Shown here in pieces: positions 6,333-7,937 of a stretch of DNA of 7,937 bases. Numbering within the stretch: the stretch's first letter is position 1; each line of letters starts with the position of its first letter. The stretch is from an uncultured Pirellulaceae bacterium. GTDB taxonomy: Bacteria > Planctomycetota > Planctomycetia > Pirellulales > Pirellulaceae. A program made the translations under genes and the position numbers. The stretch lies in the NCBI GenBank assembly GCA_934255105.1, contig CAKQNH010000189.1:1-7937 (forward strand). The letters run 5' to 3'. Under the pieces are notes generated by a model that had not been told where the DNA came from, searched no databases, and was given only the letters and a program-made list of their open reading frames with translations.

Positions 6333-6357
6333 ACTGTACTGGAGTCAGACTGTACTG
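6333..6357 (-). repeat. Paired 9-mer just upstream of the G8 gene start
   Basis: ACTGTACTG occurs at 6333-6341 and 6349-6357, 16 bp apart, 10 to 34 nt upstream of the G8 start codon. The spacing of about 1.5 helical turns and the position allow a protein-binding or translation-control role, but this is speculative. Confidence 0.35.
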
Positions 6358-6388
6358 AAGATTTGCTGTTTGAGGGAAGCCGCGCATC

Positions 6389-7330
6389 TCACGGCATTTG
6401 AACTACTTCTTGTCCCGCTGGAGATCCGAGTGCGCGAAAGGTATCACCATCCATCGATTCGGAAAAGAACTGAACCGAGCCGTCAGCGATCCCGAACATA
6501 CATCCCCCATTGTGAAAGCTGTACGGCTGGAACTGATTGCTACAGTTCATCATGCACGGACCGGGACGCGAGAGTCCATCAGCGGCATAGGAGTTCAAAG
6601 CCATCGCGGTATTACCCGCCCAGGGCGAAAAAAGTTTCACTCCGGCGGCTACGGGTGTCGTCATTTTGCCCCGGACATAGTAGTCGGGATGTCCGCCGAT
6701 TTCCACGAACCAAAACGTGTTGGACAGCCCATCCGTAAACGAAGCGAAGCTCAACGCCAGCGAGCCGCCACCCAGCCCCGTGGCGACGCCGTTGGCAGCC
6801 GCAGCAAATGCACCTTCGAGCATTTGATTGGCCGAGTTGCGAACGTTGCGCACGGGCAGGTAACTAGTCACTGCGGCCGTACCCGTGGGGAATTGAGCCG
6901 AGGAGGAAACTTCCGACAACGTCACTTTCTGGTCACTTCCCGGAGAGGACGGACATACAAAAAATGGAATGCGAACATTGATTGCGGGTTGATTGGCTTG
7001 ATGGTCATAACCCACGTCGTAGTTGTACAAGTGCTCGACATTGGACTGCTCTGCAAATGGCAATAGCAGAGGCAACATACCATTGAGAGTATTGATGCCT
7101 TCGGCGTTGGTAAATGAATTGCGCGATGGCGGCAAGCGTCGGTAGGTGTCATGATAGTTGTGAATGGTCAAACCGATTTGCTTGAGATGGTTGCTGCACT
7201 GCATTCTGCGGGCAGCTTCGCGCGCCGCTTGCACCGCCGGCAGCAGCAGGCCGACCAATGCTCCGATGATGGCGATGACCACCAGTAGTTCCACCAGCGT
7301 AAAAGCTTGCCTTGATCCGTCGCGCTGCAT
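6389..7330 (-). CDS. DUF1559 (SBP_bac_10) protein with prepilin-type N-terminal methylation motif
   Basis: A 313-aa protein from the start chosen here. The frame is open 16 codons further (ATG at 7378), but ATG 7330 has AGAGG 5 nt after which it starts, and gives the normal short leader MQRDGSRQA before the type IV prepilin motif [14 protein letters not shown]. Cleavage would be between Ala and Phe, with the conserved Glu five residues into the mature helix. The hydrophobic helix continues [32 protein letters not shown], the hallmark of DUF1559. The family is hugely expanded in planctomycetes and has no settled biochemical role; a surface or periplasmic pseudopilin-like fibre protein is the common suggestion. 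The C-terminal mark [20 protein letters not shown] (near 290-310 of the long frame) is intact, so the protein looks complete. It precedes the G8 gene by 65 nt without an obvious terminator, so they may form an operon. Confidence 0.95.
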   Translation of the reverse strand: MQRDGSRQAFTLVELLVVIAIIGALVGLLLPAVQAAREAARRMQCSNHLKQIGLTIHNYHDTYRRLPPSRNSFTNAEGINTLNGMLPLLLPFAEQSNVEHLYNYDVGYDHQANQPAINVRIPFFVCPSSPGSDQKVTLSEVSSSAQFPTGTAAVTSYLPVRNVRNSANQMLEGAFAAAANGVATGLGGGSLALSFASFTDGLSNTFWFVEIGGHPDYYVRGKMTTPVAAGVKLFSPWAGNTAMALNSYAADGLSRPGPCMMNCSNQFQPYSFHNGGCMFGIADGSVQFFSESMDGDTFRALGSPAGQEVVQMP

Positions 7331-7645
7331 GAGCACCTCTGCGTTCAGTGAACCAGTTTTTCCCGGACTGCTGCACATGAACTACCGGCGCGATTTCGGA
7401 CCGTAGGATGGCAACAACATTCCTGCAGCGATAAAGCAAGCAGCGTACCACGCGGGAGGAGCAGACAGAAAATGTGATGTCGCCAAGTGTCTACCTGCTG
7501 GCAGCGACCACGAGGGTGTTGTGTTTGGCTATCGCATGGCGAAAAATCCATCAACCGTGGCGAAAGATGCGCCAGTCAGATGCTGACATTGCAAGCACGG
7601 TCCCCACGCATGCTTGAAAGTCGTTCGTTGCTTGGCTACCCGCTA
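7331..7645. other. Upstream region of the DUF1559 gene, no gene seen
   Basis: It should contain the promoter of the minus-strand DUF1559/G8 pair, but I found no convincing -35/-10 pair. Open frames here are short and lack recognisable domains. Confidence 0.5.
7334..7340 (-). promoter_or_regulatory. Ribosome binding site deciding the DUF1559 start
   Basis: On the minus strand AGAGGTG lies just before the ATG at 7330 (5 nt between AGAGG and ATG). The alternative start at 7378 would add 16 residues before the prepilin leader, which is untypical for the family. Confidence 0.65.
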
Positions 7646-7700
7646 TGAGCCAGTCTAACGTATCGCCAGAGGGCCTAGCAAACTCTGGGATGGACACCAC
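7646..7700 (+). repeat. Dispersed intergenic repeat, copy B
   Basis: Same orientation as copy A at 3294-3348, 44 of 55 identical, no gaps, with exact blocks at both ends (21 bp and 10 bp). The intact hairpin cluster follows within 25 bp, as the decayed hairpin follows copy A, so the repeat unit probably includes the hairpin. Confidence 0.75.
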
Positions 7701-7721
7701 GGTTACGTTGCAGTCTTAATT

Positions 7722-7800
7722 GTAGAACGGTTGTCCCAACCGTTTTCCGTAGAACGGTTGTCCCAACCGTTTTCCGAAGCAGTTGGGACAACTGCTCTAC
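7722..7800. repeat. Three consecutive 8-bp-stem hairpins: two tandem 27-bp units plus one inverted, variant unit
   Basis: Two perfect 27-bp units (7722-7748, 7749-7775) each contain the palindrome AACGGTTG-TCC-CAACCGTT (7726-7744, 7753-7771). The third unit (7776-7800) is in the opposite orientation and contains AGCAGTTG-GGA-CAACTGCT (7778-7796). Compared in the same orientation the stems differ at two positions on each arm, and every change is matched by its partner, so pairing is kept. This is a REP-like or small structured intergenic element; it may also end transcription coming from either side. Confidence 0.8.
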
Positions 7801-7817
7801 ACTCTACCCCAATATCA

Positions 7818-7868
7818 CCGGTCACGGGGCCACCGGGGCCCGGTCACGGGGCTATCCGGTCACGGGGC
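7818..7868 (+). repeat. Three copies of a 13-bp GC-rich direct repeat
   Basis: CCGGTCACGGGGC occurs exactly at 7818-7830, 7840-7852 and 7856-7868, with spacings of 22 and 16 bp. A partial CACCGGGGCC sits between the first two. It immediately follows the hairpin cluster. It is not a CRISPR: the units are too short and the gaps are 9 and 3 bp. Confidence 0.8.
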
Positions 7869-7937
7869 CACAGCACTTTGTTGGGGGGAAGTATTTTGCC
7901 AAATTTGACGGATAGCGCGTAAGAACTTCAGCTCCCG
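7869..7937. other. Right edge of the window, nothing recognised
   Basis: No start, stop, repeat or motif that I can support in these last 69 bases. Confidence 0.4.

Noticed and set aside
6184..7066. Long plus-strand frames opposite the G8 and DUF1559 genes (5735-6292, 6184-6738, 6398-7066)
   Set aside because: Antisense shadows with arginine/serine/proline-rich, domainless translations.
3294..7700. Composite transposon bounded by the direct repeats
   Set aside because: No transposase, no terminal inverted repeats and no target duplications are visible; the repeat looks like a dispersed non-coding element.
7722..7868. CRISPR-like array
   Set aside because: The 27-bp units abut without spacers, the third unit is inverted, the 13-bp repeats are too short and there are no cas genes.
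7731..7922. Plus-strand 63-codon frame at the right edge
   Set aside because: Its translation merely reads through the hairpin and GC-rich repeats; no sign of coding.

Overview
The window looks like a piece of a planctomycete chromosome, probably Pirellulales (Rhodopirellula/Blastopirellula-like). No single marker proves this. It rests on a DUF1559 protein with a prepilin-type N-terminus, a secreted Cys-type sulfatase, a secreted G8/beta-helix protein, a DUF4058 protein, long intergenic gaps, moderate GC and scattered hairpin repeats. No rRNA, tRNA, transposase, integrase or phage gene was seen.

Left part (1-2590): a minus-strand pair encodes a zinc-ribbon thioredoxin (TrxC type) followed by an extended short-chain dehydrogenase/epimerase that runs off the left edge. 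The two are probably translated from one mRNA, because the Shine-Dalgarno of the second gene includes the stop codon of the first. Reading the other way are a DUF4058 protein with a good sigma-70-like promoter, and a cold-shock protein with an extended -10 element and a UUCG-capped hairpin after its stop.

Middle (2591-3537): about 950 bases of low coding density. It holds one plausible small two-helix membrane protein on the minus strand, a diverged 42-bp repeat pair 329 bp apart, one copy of a dispersed intergenic repeat and a perfect 14-bp tandem duplication.

Right part (3538-7330): the front half of a secreted sulfatase (plus strand) ends abruptly and lies tail to tail with a large secreted G8-domain beta-helix protein (minus strand). 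The last residues of the G8 reading frame are read from antisense sulfatase sequence. I read this as a deletion or rearrangement junction near 4180 that destroyed the sulfatase and altered the G8 C-terminus. Upstream of the G8 gene on the same strand is a DUF1559 pseudopilin-like protein. The G8 and DUF1559 genes may be co-transcribed, and the set would fit an extracellular polysaccharide-handling locus.

Right edge (7331-7937): no gene. It holds a second copy of the dispersed repeat found at 3294, three consecutive hairpins whose stems vary in a compensatory way, and three copies of a 13-bp GC-rich repeat. I found no clear-cut new defence or mobile system. The most interesting items are the tail-to-tail junction, the co-varying hairpin cluster and the direct repeats flanking the sulfatase/G8/DUF1559 block.
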